A DNA stretch of 64,000 nt from Ramazzottius varieornatus (taxonomy: Eukaryota; Tardigrada; Eutardigrada; Parachela; Ramazzottiidae). The notes beneath the pieces were generated by a model. It saw nothing but the letters and a program-made list of their open reading frames with translations. It was not told the origin of the DNA and searched no databases. Position 1 is the stretch's first letter, and each line of letters begins with the position of its first letter. The position numbers and the translations under genes are program-made. This document shows, in pieces, positions 46,544 through 58,905 of this stretch. The stretch is taken from assembly GCA_001949185.1 (NCBI GenBank), contig BDGG01000014.1:679555-743554 (forward strand). The letters are read 5' to 3'.

Positions 46544-49500
46544 CTAGGCCGGGATGGTATCGATGAGTTTGCGTTCGAAGAAGCGATGCTTCATCATGCC
46601 ACTGATGAACATGGCGGCAAAGTCCGCTGTGGCACTGTCGGCCACGTATACGCCCAACGGCAGTTGCCCACCCGCCTTGGGAATCAGTCCCAGTCTGGAC
46701 AGCACCTCCACGCCCTCAGCCGAAGCCGCAATCGGCTTGCAGTGAATGTAGGCTTCCATCACGTAATGTTGGGCTACAAAAAGACCAAAATGTTAATCCA
46801 GAAGCTCAATACAGGAACTCGAAAATGCTGTTTTCTCAAGTGGCGCACATTCACAATGTGGAAGCGTGCGCCACTTTAAAAAACGATCAAGTCGAGTTCT
46901 AAATGGCGCACTTTCCCATTGCTATAGGCTGAAAGAGTGCGCCACTTGAAGAAAACGACCTACACTGTTTCCCAAGTGGCGCACGTTTTCGTTATTCTTA
47001 GCCGAAAGGGTGCGCAACTTGGAGAAAACTCAAAATTAGAAGAATTTCTTACCTTGGCCGTCCTTGAGAAGTGCTGTGACCGATTCTTTTCCTCCCGGGA
47101 TGTAGACAGCATCGACGCAGACTGAAGGTAAGCCAAGAAGCAAGGCGTTGACTTCCAGAGCCTTTCCTCCTTCCAAGTCAGTGCTGGACTTCAACTGGCC
47201 CATGCGCAGTGACACAATCTGCGGCATGGCGCCGCCAGCCAACAACGGAGCCGACATGGCCAGGACAGCAGCGCCATCGACACCATCAGCTGCCAACACG
47301 GCCACCTTCCGTCCCTTGATCCTACAAGACAGAAAAACCGTTCAGAGCTGGGCAAAGTCGAACTGGACAAAATCGCATTGCCAAGCGGCGCACACTTTCG
47401 GTGTGAATGGTTGTAAGCGTGCGCCACTTGATCCTGTCGAATTTGATTGTTTTCCCAAGTGGCGCACGTTGTCGGTGTAAGTGGCCAGAAACGTGCGCTA
47501 CTTGTAAAATCGATCTACAATGTGTCCGTAAGGAGCTTACGTGTTTTTGGGCGTGATGAGGGGACTGAGTTGGCTCAAGTTGGGCGACGGGGCGTAGATG
47601 TCCTTGGGGTATCCTGGGAGCGCAGGTTCGGTGGGCCCATCGATGCCCAAGTTGGTAGCCACTCGGCGCATCAGTGTGGCGTCGACATTCTGCAACATGT
47701 TGACCAAACGCTGCCGAATCTCGACCATTGTCACCTTACTCAGCTCAAAAGTGAAAGCCGAGACAATGTGATCCTGCTCGATCGCCGACATGGACTTCCA
47801 GAAGAGCGTAGCCTATGAATAAACCAGAAAGAAAATTACCCATGGAAAAGAAAGATGCGGCAATGATTTAACTCAGATCGTTCGTTGAAGTGGTGCACGT
47901 TCGTACTGTTATCACATGAGCGCGTGCGCCACTAGGAAAACAGGTGAAAAATATTCATGGGAAAAAAATACATGAAAACAAAAACCATTTTGGTTTCCTC
48001 ACCTGTGAGAAATGGTCGGCGAAAGAAGGCGAACGCTGGCGAATCTTGTTGCCATCAACGCGTTCGGCATGCGAGACGAAGCCCTTGGCTGGACCAGCTT
48101 CCCGAGGTAAACCTTTTTGGATGGCTGTGGATAGAAAACAGAAAGCGTCAAGTTGCATATTCGGACAAAGCTGAGTGTAAAAATGAATTTTACCGTTGAT
48201 ATCGTAGGAAGTCTTGCCGCAGTGGATCATCTTCTTGTGGGCACCTTGTCGTTGATTGTTGATTTGGAATGGGCAGACGGGTTGGTTGATGGGGATCTCG
48301 TGGAAGTTGGGACCTCCCAGGCGAGTGATCTGCGTATCCTGGTAGGAGAAGATGCGACCTTGGAGTAGCGGGTCGTTGCTGAAGTCCAGACCGGGAACCA
48401 AGTGAGCCGTGCAGAAGGCCACTTGCTCCGTCTCGCAGAAAAAGTTGTCGGGATTACGATCCAACGTCAACTTGCCGATACGCTGAAGAAAATAACACAC
48501 GTCTCTTTTTTCTCGCAGAAGGCAAAATTTAAAACAGGTGACAACAATATTTAAATATGATTGAAGGTAAAGAAAACATTCACAGAAAATCCAGGAAATA
48601 TTGGAAAATAACGCCAAAAGAATACCACGAAATTCCAGAAAAAAGTCAACAAAGTTTTGGGAGTGTGCATACCTGAACTGGGACGAGTTCTTCCGGGATG
48701 ATCTTGGTAGCGTCCAGCAGATCGAAGGGGAACTTGTGTTCGTCCGCTTCCTCCACAACTTGGATACCCAACTCGTATTGCGGGTAGTTTCCGGTCTCGA
48801 TGGCCTCCCACAAGTCTTGTCTATTTGACCATTCGAAACTCGTTACCGATCCAGTATCAAATGTCCATAAAATTAATTTCGGGTCTTACCGGTTGAAGTC
48901 CGGGTTCTTGCCGGCAATTTTCTGGCATTCGTCCCACATCAGCGAGTTGGTCCCGGCCAACGGAATCCAGTGGAATTTGACGAAACGCGCCACTCCCTCG
49001 GCATTGATCATCTTGAACGTGTTGACTGAAACAAGCATGGACGTCTGAGATGTGCGCACATATACTCGACAAAATCGTTTTCCCAACCGGCGCAAGTTTC
49101 TGGCCAGAACACGCGAGACCTGTGCCACTTGGGAACCTGACGAGATCGTCTTTCCAAGTGACGCACCAGCCCGGTCAATAACACCGAAAATGTGCGCCAC
49201 TGGCGAAGATAATCTTCCTCAGTTGTTTGCAGTGCTGTCACTTTAATGTAATATCCACATGCCCGAAGGACACTCTGAACTTACCACCAAATCCCTGCAT
49301 CATGGCGTACGATCGAGGCAAAGCACGATCGGACATGAGCCACATAACGTGGTGCATCGTCTCCGTTTGTTGTGTGACGAAGTCCCAGAAGGTGTTGTGA
49401 GCTGACGACGCTTGCGGCACTTCCCAGTCTTGCTCCGGCTGCATCAGTAAAAAGAAACTTAATGCTGCGAAGGCAAAAGATCCTACCGGTCTACTGAGGA

Positions 49501-50679
49501 TTAAACAAACACACTTTACACTACTGTACACGTGAATAAACCTGTTCCTAATACTTCAGACCAACAAATTCTCTTCAGCTAATCTGACCTGATCAGCTCG
49601 ATTACAGGTGGCCTGTGAAAGCCAGTAACATGCGCCATTCGATCAAGTCGATAACGGAAAACTCCACTGATCGTTTTAAGCTTTGCTGATTGAGTGGAGC
49701 CATCGAGTAGGCACCCGCGAAATCGCCTACGATGCAAACGCGAAATCAAGGGTGACCGACCAAGGCTGGGTAGGCCGACCTGGTCAGTTTCGCTCGGTGT
49801 GCCTTCCGAGCAGAGGAAAGTTTCTAAGCACTGACAACGTTGATTTTTCGCAGCATGCGGACAGTAGTCAGCGTACCTTGACAGCATGGATGAGGTCCAT
49901 GAACTTGATGGTGTCCTGGACGAAGAAGATGGGCATGTTGTTGCCCACCAGATCCCAGTTGCCTTCCTCGGTGTAGAACTTGACAGCGAAACCTCGCGTA
50001 TCTCGCACGGTATCAGCTGATCCACGCGCCCCTTGAACGGTGGAGAAGCGCACAAAGACAGGTGTCTTCTTTGCAGGATCTTGGAAGACAGCCGCGTGCG
50101 TCAAGTGGGTGAGAGGCTTGTAAACTTGAAAGTGGCCGTGAGCTCCGGAGCCGCGCGCATGAACCTGCGTACACAGGCGTCATTAGGAACGTAGAGGGAA
50201 GTGCGCGCAAGTGTGTGAAAGGGAATACGAAACTATTCCAAGTGGCGCACGCGATCGAACAGCAACACCGAACAAGTGCGCCACTTGGAAACAGTCTTGC
50301 GCGCTTCTTTTCCCATCCGAATTACTTACGACGCGTTCGGGAATTCTCTCATGGTCAAAGTGCTGCATCTTCTCGCGAAGAATGAAATCCTCCATCAACG
50401 TCGGACCACGGATGCCAGCTTTTAGGGAGTTCTTGTCGTCAGCGATGGACAACCCTTGGTTCGTCGTCATTGTATCGCCTTCCTTGAAGCGGATGCGGTA
50501 CTGCTCCAGCTGACGGATCTTGTCGTTGTCGCCCTTGTCCATCCCGGTCTTGCCTGCCGAGGTGTTGCCCGACGCGACTCCCTTGATGGCTTCCTTGATT
50601 GTTTCCTGGAAGGAAAGGGATATGGTAAGCACTGACCAACTTCCGGCTGGCTACTGGCACAGCTGCTCAAACTTACCAT
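46544..50679 (-). CDS. Large-subunit (clade II) catalase with C-terminal amidotransferase-like domain
   Basis: About ten exons give roughly 700 residues. Catalase converts hydrogen peroxide to water and oxygen. Seen motifs: the distal His in [16 protein letters not shown], the Asn in [15 protein letters not shown], the proximal haem tyrosine in [20 protein letters not shown], and [17 protein letters not shown]. After the catalase core comes a flavodoxin-like domain ([69 protein letters not shown]), as in HPII-type bacterial and fungal enzymes. Small animal catalases lack this domain. The start codon appears to be alone in its coding exon (50677-50679), followed by gtaagt and then [14 protein letters not shown] at 50605. 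Exons 2 (50605-50330), 3 (50164-49877) and 4 (49438-49285) join in phase. Tardigrade catalases of this class have been proposed to be of bacterial origin. Nine 50-bp palindromes lie in its introns. Confidence 0.93.
46835..47022. repeat. Three 50-bp palindromes in the last catalase intron
   Basis: Copies at 46835-46877 (ctcaagtggcgcac...gtgcgccacttt), 46899-46948 (tggcgcac...gtgcgccacttg) and 46972-47022 (ccaagtggcgcac...gtgcgcaacttgg). Each has 13-bp arms and a 20-25-bp loop. Confidence 0.85.
47381..47504. repeat. Two 50-bp palindromes in a catalase intron
   Basis: Copies at 47381-47430 (ccaagcggcgcac...gtgcgccacttg) and 47454-47504 (ccaagtggcgcac...gtgcgctacttg). The loops share tcggtgt followed by a TGG-containing segment. 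Confidence 0.85.
47887..47936. repeat. 50-bp palindrome in a catalase intron
   Basis: Arms gaagtggtgcac and gtgcgccactagg enclose a loop of about 25 bp. One arm is slightly decayed. Confidence 0.75.
49082..49202. repeat. Two 50-bp palindromes in a catalase intron
   Basis: Copies at 49082-49132 (ccaaccggcgca...tgtgccacttgg) and 49153-49202 (ccaagtgacgcac...gtgcgccactgg). The first, read in reverse, shares tggccagaa with the copy at 47454. Confidence 0.8.
50237..50288. repeat. 50-bp palindrome in a catalase intron
   Basis: The arms tccaagtggcgcac and gtgcgccacttgga match perfectly over 14 bp. In reverse the loop contains ttcggtgttgctgttcg. It lies in the intron between coding exons 2 and 3. 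Confidence 0.88.
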
Positions 50680-53600
50680 TGTCGGTACTCCTCTTCGTCC
50701 AACGCAATGACGATCGGCCTTGAACGGATGTCTTCACACAAACAGAATCTATTTGTACCTGAAAGACTACGTCGGAGCGGTTTCTGCAACTGAACTATGG
50801 AGGAAAGATGCTTCAGAAGAGAAAAATTTTCCGGTTGGAAATTTGGAATTTCCCCGGTGGCCTTGACTGTGTGTACGAGTACTGTACAGATGTGCGATTG
50901 CAATTCGTTACTGTACGCATTTGCCCAGAGGCGCAGCCTGCAGCAACCTGCGTACTACGATACAGCTACGATGCTAGAAAGGATCCATTTGAAACACGCT
51001 GTAGCACAGGATTAGTTCTTATCGTCACCGCAGACTGACGTCACGCGCCGACGACTATGGGAAATGGTGCCGCCATTGTCGGACCTGGGCAGCTCTTACG
51101 AGCAGCGGCGCGTTGACCAATAAGACTGACGGACATATCCCGGCCTCTCGTCCAGATTTTCTGCCTTGACGGGCTTGAAATTTCGCGCTGTGAAAGGGGA
51201 AGGAAAAACAGGAGCCTCGGGAGACCTTTCGAAATCTGTTCAACATCCTCGGGGTTTCGTGCACTTTTGAACATTTTTGGGTGGTCATCTGAAAATCTCT
51301 CAAAATTCCGTGTTCAGCTCAAATTAGACCTGCAGAATCGGCTCTTACACCTATGCGGAGTGGAAACTGGCACTTGTATGTGACGTTTTACACGAAAACA
51401 CGGATTTCTGTTTAAATGTACCAATCACCATTTTCGGATTTTGCAGGCCTCGCGAGGCTATCTCGCGATTTTTGCCGCCCTCGAGGCTCAAGAACACTAT
51501 TTCCCCAGCCTTACAGGCTGATCAGCCTTATCCATCCCTGGAAGCTCCTCGCGCCCGTGGTTTTGAAGACATTTGTGTTGGGTATCCGATCTCTAAGTGT
51601 CCGGCTTCCGATACTTAAGCAATTTGAGGAGTTATTTGTTTGATTTAAGGGATGTTTAAAGCTTACTTTTTGAATTACTTCTGGGTTATGTACACTAATT
51701 TGATTTATGGATTATAGGGTTAATATCAGGGTTAAAAATGCGTGAGGAAGGTTATTTTGTGCCCCACGCATCCATCCGAAACGAGCCGGTCAGTCCTTCT
51801 CAGAATCACCTGCTAAGCAAGGCACTTGCTTGGCCCAGTCCCGAATCCCCCATAGGGAGCGAGGTCGAGAGGTTCCGTGACCGGAAACTTAAACCCACGA
51901 AAACACTAAGTAAACCATGGAGATGGAGTAACTTTTATTCCAGTTTCGACTGCCGGCCACCCGAACCAGCCGGCACATCTAGACACGTGACAAGGACATG
52001 AAAAATGCTCATACCATTCAAAAACCTGTCTACTGTAACATTTATCCATGAGTCGGTCAGACGACTTTACACCCTTGACGAGTTATCCGCTTCCCGAACA
52101 ATTTCAAACCAGAGACAGTCGGCGAGTCGGTGGATACCAGCCTAGAATCACATCTGAAATTGGAGGGGGGACGATTGGTTGCGGAAAACAAGATGGGAGG
52201 GTGTTTTCTTCCGGGAAGCAAGAAGACGCTTTTTGAACAGCGCTCCTGTTCAAACCCAGCTACGGCAATCCGCCGCAGTTAACACTTGAAAGACCACGCA
52301 ATTCCGAGCTATGCGAGTACAAGGGGGTAGATCACCTTCCCCAATTTTCAACTGGTTGAAATTATAGGGTGGGGTCAGATCGGGCCAATCACCACATGTG
52401 CGCTTCGCATTTTTCGAGTAAAATGCGCCACTAAATCAACCAAAGTGCCAGACCTTTTTAATTTTCTCTGACCACTAGTCACACAGCGTGGAACATACTG
52501 GAGCGTCTAAGACGGTACCAATGTACTAGCTCTGTGTCCAATTTTTAAGGAGGCTTTCCGTCAGCCAGCTCTTGAGTAGAAATTTGGTCTGTCAACTCAA
52601 GACACAATCTGGTCAAAAACGAAATAGTCTCTCGAGATTTTCAGAAAGCTGCTAGCCAGTTCACGTCTTTTTTAACTGGAAGCGACAAAGTTTCCGAAAG
52701 CAAACGTGAAAGTTAGAGACGAAAAGGTTCAACAGTAGCCATTCCGCAAGGCTTTTGGGGGTGCGCCAGGCAACCGGGGTATCCCCTTGGTCGTCTAAGT
52801 GCTAAAAGTGCCAGCAAACGACCCCGCCATCCATAAACGATGCCTTGCGGCCTTTTCAGTAACCTTGATATCTGCCTGCTGTTAGTCACAGGGCAATGAG
52901 TACGGTGGTGAAGAAAGTGAGTATTCGTATCTGTAAGTACCACGTCGTGCTGGTCCCACGTGCCAAATTACAGTGCATCACATTCTTGGGCTAGTTCTCC
53001 ATCTGCTTCCGCATGGACCGTATCGCCCAGGTGATAAAACCTTCGACACGTTTTGAACGCGAGGAACCTTACAGAGAAACCGGCAGTTGTGCGGTACCGT
53101 TGGCCTTCACATGGACAGCGATGGTTCTCCCGTCATTGTGCACGATTTATTGGGGGGTAACACTTCGTGGCGTCCTCACAATGTGCGGGAATAGAGAGCA
53201 ATACCATATACGAAACCAGGACCATCAACATACAGATCATCAGTATCATCAGGTATTCCTATGCCTCAGTCAACTGTGGGATGGTCCGGTCTTATTCATT
53301 GATGCAGTCTTCATCATATACTTCGTTGCCCTCTGCGAGTACCTCGAAGAAACTCAGCCCCATCAACTGAACCTCCCGTTTGACTCATAGCACCGCTTTT
53401 TCTCAATTCCCATCTCGTTTCGCTTCCGAGATTCTCTCCGGCCAAGAAATACTCTGACAACGCCGTACAGCAGCAAGCGTGGTCTATCGGACACATCACC
53501 AAAGAGACTAACAGTTCTGGAATATTTCCTGAAAGAAGCTAGCGGAAGCAGGCGTGGGTGATGCGCTGACGCTTGCGGACCGCCGTCTCGTGCTACAAGT

Positions 53601-53780
53601 GTGGAGGGCCGGGTTGAAAATGGGTCAGGTTGTTTAAGACTGGCAAAAGTGTTGTTTTGTGATCGGCATGTTGCACTTTGAGAAAGCTAAATGGAGGTTC
53701 GCTCCGTTGTACCGCAATGGCAAGTCTGCCAGACCAGGCTCCGGGAAGGCCCGGTGCGGTGCGGTAAATTATTTTTGTCA
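50680..53780. other. Intergenic region upstream of catalase
   Basis: Contains the presumed catalase promoter. Open frames such as 53013-53390 have no recognised domain. A lone right arm like that of the palindrome family (atgcgccact) occurs near 52422. No RNA gene or clear transposon end was identified. Confidence 0.35.
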
Positions 53781-55221
53781 TCCTTCATTGCCTTAAGGAC
53801 GCGGTGAAGCCGATGCGGTGAAGAACGATAAAAAGTTGCGAAGAATGGTGATGGATGTGTATTTGTTCCATGGACAGATTAATATTACTTGTATCTTGGT
53901 TGACTGGGGCTTCTCGGACACCTTCGTCCCCTCCGTTTTTCAGATTCTTTTTCGAGTACTCACAATTTGTGGGTACACGACGATCACTCAACGCACTCCG
54001 GAATGTGCTCAGGTGCTCCTGTCAGACGTAGCGAATGTGATTAATCCCCTGCCATCTGCATCCTTCAATTGCCACCTGGACTGCTCAGGATCCGCCGACC
54101 AGTTTGCTGGAAGCAGATTTCTCTCCCGCAAAGCGTCCTGGCACGAGGCTGTCGAACCTGCTGGCGAACAAGTCCAAATTAGACATTTACACTGACGACT
54201 CGTATTTTCTCTTCACCAACCCAATTACGATATTTACCACTGCTACAGCGGCGGCAACAACACAACACCACCTGCAACTACGACGTCGACAACTCCAACC
54301 GCCTCGACGACGACCCTCACGACCGCACCTACTGCCGTGAAGTCGATCCCGTTAGCCTTGATCGGAGCTAAAGTGGACAGTTGTTCCGTCACCTCCCCGT
54401 AAAGAGCGAAATGCCAGCACAAGGTACACACGGCTGGCCTAATTATTGGACTGGAGAAAATTTCTGGCCACTGATTTCCGAATCAACGGCTTCGCCAGCT
54501 GTGTTCGCTTGCGGCTGAAACAGAACTGGTTTCACCACACATTACCGCTTTAACTACACCAACAACCAAACATTTGCAGAGATCTTCTCAATCATCGTAG
54601 ATCCGATTTCCTTCTATATGCTCGGTTATTTTGCTAGGTAAATACAGCTCCGATGGTGAATCAACCTCAAAACTTGACTTTTCTCGCCGGAAAGGCCTTT
54701 ACTTAGGCAATCCACAACCTTATGAAGGCAACCGCACGAACTGCCGTTTTTAGCTATCCTCCGTATACTTTCGCTGTCTCTTGCTTGTAAGACCTTCCGG
54801 CACATTCCAGGCTAACCTTCCTCAAGATGGGAAAAGAAGTACGAAATAAGAAACGAAGTCTGGAATGACACTGTATTCCGCATATTGCACTACGAAATTT
54901 TACTTGCTGACGTCACAGGGCTAGTTTTTGCTACGACATAACAATCTCTGCGTCAAACTGCCGCCAGCCCGTCCGGCCAGAATTTTTGTCCAGGCCAGTA
55001 ATTAGGCCAGCCGCGTGTACAGAAACCCAGATGTCTGCAGTGCTGTGAAGGCAAGCTTTTTGGTGAATGTGATAACTGTGCTCTTTGCCCTGATGACATC
55101 ATTGGACAATGCCTAAAAAAGAACGGCTTCCCGAGCAGCTGCGCACACACCGGTGAAAACTGTAGATGCCGATGGAGCAACCAGCACCTGTCCGTGCACA
55201 ATAGCGCCTTCGTATAAATTT
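53781..55221. other. Region with a Thr-rich coding-like fragment
   Basis: At about 54220-54402 (+) a frame reads NYDIYHCYSGGNNTTP, then a Thr-rich mucin-like run and a stop. Upstream frames (CHLDCSGSADQF near 54070) may belong to the same damaged gene for a secreted mucin-like protein. The frames do not connect cleanly, so I call no gene. Confidence 0.25.
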
Positions 55222-55600
55222 CCCATCTGGCTGGACGCCACTAGAAATTAGAAACTTGACAGGCCATACGCCCAAAACGTGCAACGGGCGGAGCTGGATG
55301 CCAAAAGGAAATAGAACGTTTGCACCACGCCTCTTTCGTTCTGCACAGCTGTCCACGTCTTCGATTGCTTCTCAAAGACGTTCTGCCAAACGAATTCAAC
55401 TTTCTTGGCTGATTTTCATTCGGGAATTTTCCTATGTGTCCGGAATGTATTGGCCACGGATTGAGGAGGGATATGTTACGTCACGCATAATCGAGGCAGA
55501 CGCAGTGTTCAATCGTGTTTCACCATACTGACGTCACATTTTCACCCGCACCATCTGCCAAGTTTCTGTTTTCTGTTGGCATCCAGCCATTTGCTAACTT
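55222..55600. repeat. Dispersed repeat copies
   Basis: 55222-55352 in reverse complement matches 39463-39593, sharing gacagctgtgc, gaacgaaagaggcgt and aagtttctaatttct. A shorter related piece lies at 55558-55600 (gccaagtttctgttttctgt, ggcatccagcca). The family type is unknown. Confidence 0.65.
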
Positions 55601-55835
55601 CAAAAAGCTATTGCGACACATACACCGTCACACGCAGAGAAGCATGCTGAAAGACTCTTGGGCTATTGCAAGCTGCGGCATGGCTTGTTTTTCCCACTGT
55701 TTGACAGCACGAATACCAAATTCCTCTTGGTATGAACGACGACGACTTGAAAGTACTTCCTTCTGCGACACAGGAAGAGTCGCTTGAGAGTCGGAAGAGT
55801 CGCTTGACGACCGTATTAAAAAGGGCCCAAAACTA

Positions 55836-56074
55836 CAGTGTAGGCAAATAAGGTACTCTCAAAAGCGGGCAGAGCCAAAATCGAGTTTCTGACTGGTGAC
55901 GTAAGAATCTCGGCTCGAAGTAGTCAGCTGATGAAGCTGCAATTAGACGTTTCTGGATTGAAACTCCATACGTTACCGGTAAAAAAGGTACTCTGAAAGA
56001 GTCAATAAGGTACTCTAAAAGGAGGCAGGGGTTTGGACCGGCCTCCTTTTAGATTACCTTATTTGCCTACACTG
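55836..56074. mobile_element. Tc1/mariner-type MITE with TA duplication
   Basis: The ends CAGTGTAGGCAAATAAGGTA and their reverse complement bound 239 bp. TA lies on both sides (55834-55835 and 56075-56076). Internal copies of aaggtactct are repeated. No coding frame is present. Confidence 0.85.
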
Positions 56075-56499
56075 TACATACAATGAACTCTGGATGAAAT
56101 CTGGAATTTATAACACTCTTTGTAAGTTTGTAAGTTATTCCGACATTGCTGATTTTCGTACTCCTGTTGATTTCATAATCTTGTTTCGTATCAATATGTA
56201 GGGAATCGATCTCTCGATCTCTCCTGCATCATGTCCTCCCAAGATCCTCCTGGTACTTGAAAGGAGTGCGGTGTTGCTCTGAGTGCAAGAGGCTGCAGAA
56301 GTCATCCGGGTAGCCAGAAGTGCAGAAATCAAGCTGAAAGAAATAAACGGGACATCCAAGCAGCCCAAGACAGACAGCTGATACCTCGAACAGCTCTATT
56401 GCCCAGAGTCGTCTCCGACCTACTCCTGGAATCGCTACTTCAGAGCCTGAGATCTTCCACCAAGATACTCCACAGGATCCCAAAAGCAGCGAGGAAGTT

Positions 56500-58905
56500 A
56501 GGAGCCCAGAGCCTGACAGAATGAATCACAGAGGTGGTCAAGCTGAATACTGATCTAGTCTGGCGAGAGCTCCTCCTGTTCGCTCTTAGGGGACTAAACA
56601 ACCCTGAACCGCAAGAAGGGAAGAAGCAAAGCCTCACTGAAAGAGAACCTTTCCAGGCCAAAGATGGTTGTAGGTTCAGCTGGGAAAGCGAGAAAAGAGA
56701 AGAGGGACAGTACGAACGCAACGCTCAAGAAGATCGTCGAAGGGGAGCTGAATGATGCGGACATCAGTGGAGCCCTTAGAGTCCTGTCCTCTGAAGACAT
56801 CGTTGCTGTCCCATCGCTGGAAATTCTGCGCTCGAAGCATCCGGCAGAGGCAGCTGGTTCGAGCTTCCCGGAACCGCCTGACCCAACTCAACTGCCTGAT
56901 GACGTCACGGTTGATGAGATCATGGCCGCCGTGCAGAGCCTCCCCAACGGCTCTGCCGGAGGCATCGATTGTTTGCGTCCCAAGCACATGAAGGATATGC
57001 TGGCGGGCGCGGCAAATGGCACCACAACGGCGCTGGCTGAAAGTTTGCCCAGGCTGGTAACACTGATCGTCCAAGGAAAAGTTCCGACTTCCGTCACCAG
57101 CATCTTCTTCGAGGCTTCACTCACTGCGCCGAAGAAAAAAGATGGTGGTATCAGGCCGATCGCCGTCGGGAACACTCTTCGCCGTCTTCCTGCCAAGATC
57201 GTCAGCAAGAGAGTCGGTAAAGAAGTCGACAAGCGAGCTACGCCACGACAAGTGGGTTGTGGAACGACAACGCTGCTCGTTGTTTCCTTGAGAATGTAGA
57301 TGACAGTTGTCGTGTTCTGTTGAAGATCGATTTCAAAAATGCCTTCAACACGATCCATAGAGACCAAATGTTGGATCTAGACCGTGAAGTCCTCCCGAAC
57401 TATTATTCTTTCTTCTGGCAATGCGATAGGTTTCTTTCCAAGCTCATCTACGGACAGCACATCCTGGCTTCAGCAAGGGGATCCGTTAGGTCCTATGCTC
57501 TTCTGTCTGGCCATCGAAACTGTCACCAAGAAGCTCACTTCTCCTTTCAACCTGTGGTACCTGGACGATGGAACCATCGGTGGGGACTGCAGCAAGGTAC
57601 TCGCGGACCTCTGCACGGTGATTTCCGAAGGGATGCGCATCGGTCTCGAGCTGAACCCTTCGAAGTGTGAGCTCTTCCCAGAGGGTGGCACTGCAGGAGA
57701 AAGGGAAAGGATATGGAGGGCATTCAGCCTGGTGTGTCCTGAGATCATCTTCCCGTCTCACGCGGAACTCACCCTCCTCGTTGCTCCGCTACTACGAAGA
57801 GCCCTGGAGCCTGCCATTGAAGAGAAGAGAAGTAAGTTTTCTGTACTGACATCAAGACTAAATCTTCTTTTCTCTCACCAGGCGCTGTTTTTGCTGAAAA
57901 ACTGCCTGGGGCTCCCCAAGCTGCTCTACGTCCTTCGCTGCTCGCCCAGCTGGAAGGCTACTGCAGCATTGCAAGCCTTTGACGATGTCCTCCGTCGCAG
58001 CGTAGCAGAGATCACGAACAACAGTGGGAGGTAAGGGCATCAGACGCACAGAGAGGATCGCGCTCCCAGCCTTTATGGCTTCGATCCACTCTGTGCAGGC
58101 GCTAGTGCTCCCCATCTACCCGGAAAGCGACCTGGACAGCGTCGTGAACGGCGGACTGGACCACTGGCCACTTCTGACTTCGGCTGAACTGCCAGTTCCC
58201 GGTCTTCGCTGACAGCAGCGTGCCTGGGACCTGCCTATGGTGACGGAGGAATTGGGAAGTCTGATGGACCAGAGCGGCATGACAAGCAAGCCAAAACTGA
58301 TGGGTGTTTCGACATAGACCTCCGGAACCTGGCTGCACGTTCTGCCGGCTTCCTCACTTAGGAATCTTCTCGACGACAACACACTGCGGATCAGCGTTGG
58401 GCTGCGGCTAGGATCGAGACTATGTCGGCCACACATGTGCCGCTGTGGAGAAGTAGTCTACGAGTATAGGCTCCACGGTTTGAGCTGTCTGAAGAGCGCG
58501 GGACGCCACAGTAGGCACGCTAGTATGAACGAGTTGGTGCGAAGAGCCCTCGTTTCAGCACAAGTTCCGGCGGTCCTGGAACCACTAGGACTTTCGCGGG
58601 ACGATGGACTGAGACATGATGGAAAGACCATGATACCTTGAAAGAATGGGAAGGAATTAGTTTGGGATGTGACTGTGATAGATACATTGGTGAAGTCCTT
58701 CGTCGGAAAGACAAGCGAGAAGGTGGGAGCTGCCGCCGAAGACGCGGAAGAGAGAAAGATCCAGAAATACCAAGGCATCGCTTCATAGTACCTCTTCGTT
58801 CCTTTGGGATTCGAGACCTTCGGATCTTGGGGACCTGCTGCGACGGAATTGATCATCGCGATCGGGAAGAAGCTTGTTGAGTTTTCTTTTGAGATTAGAT
58901 CTCTT
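56500..58905 (+). pseudogene. Decayed non-LTR retroelement with reverse transcriptase and restriction-like endonuclease domain
   Basis: Reverse transcriptase blocks occur in order but in different frames: VDEIMAAVQSLPNGSAGGID and GGIRPIAVGNTLRRLPAKIV (to about 57260), VLLKIDFKNAFNTIHRDQML (to about 57380), then LQQGDPLGPMLFCLAIETVT, the catalytic NLWYLDDGTIGGD and GLELNPSKCELF (57384-58034). A C-terminal segment follows (MCRCGEVVYEYRLHGLSC, then WKNGKELVWDVTVIDTLVKS, EKVGAAAEDAERKIQKY, FVPLGFETFGSWGP). This has the pattern of the PD-(D/E)XK restriction-like nuclease found in many invertebrate elements. At least four frame changes and an in-frame stop show it is dead. No long terminal repeats were seen. 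Confidence 0.82.
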
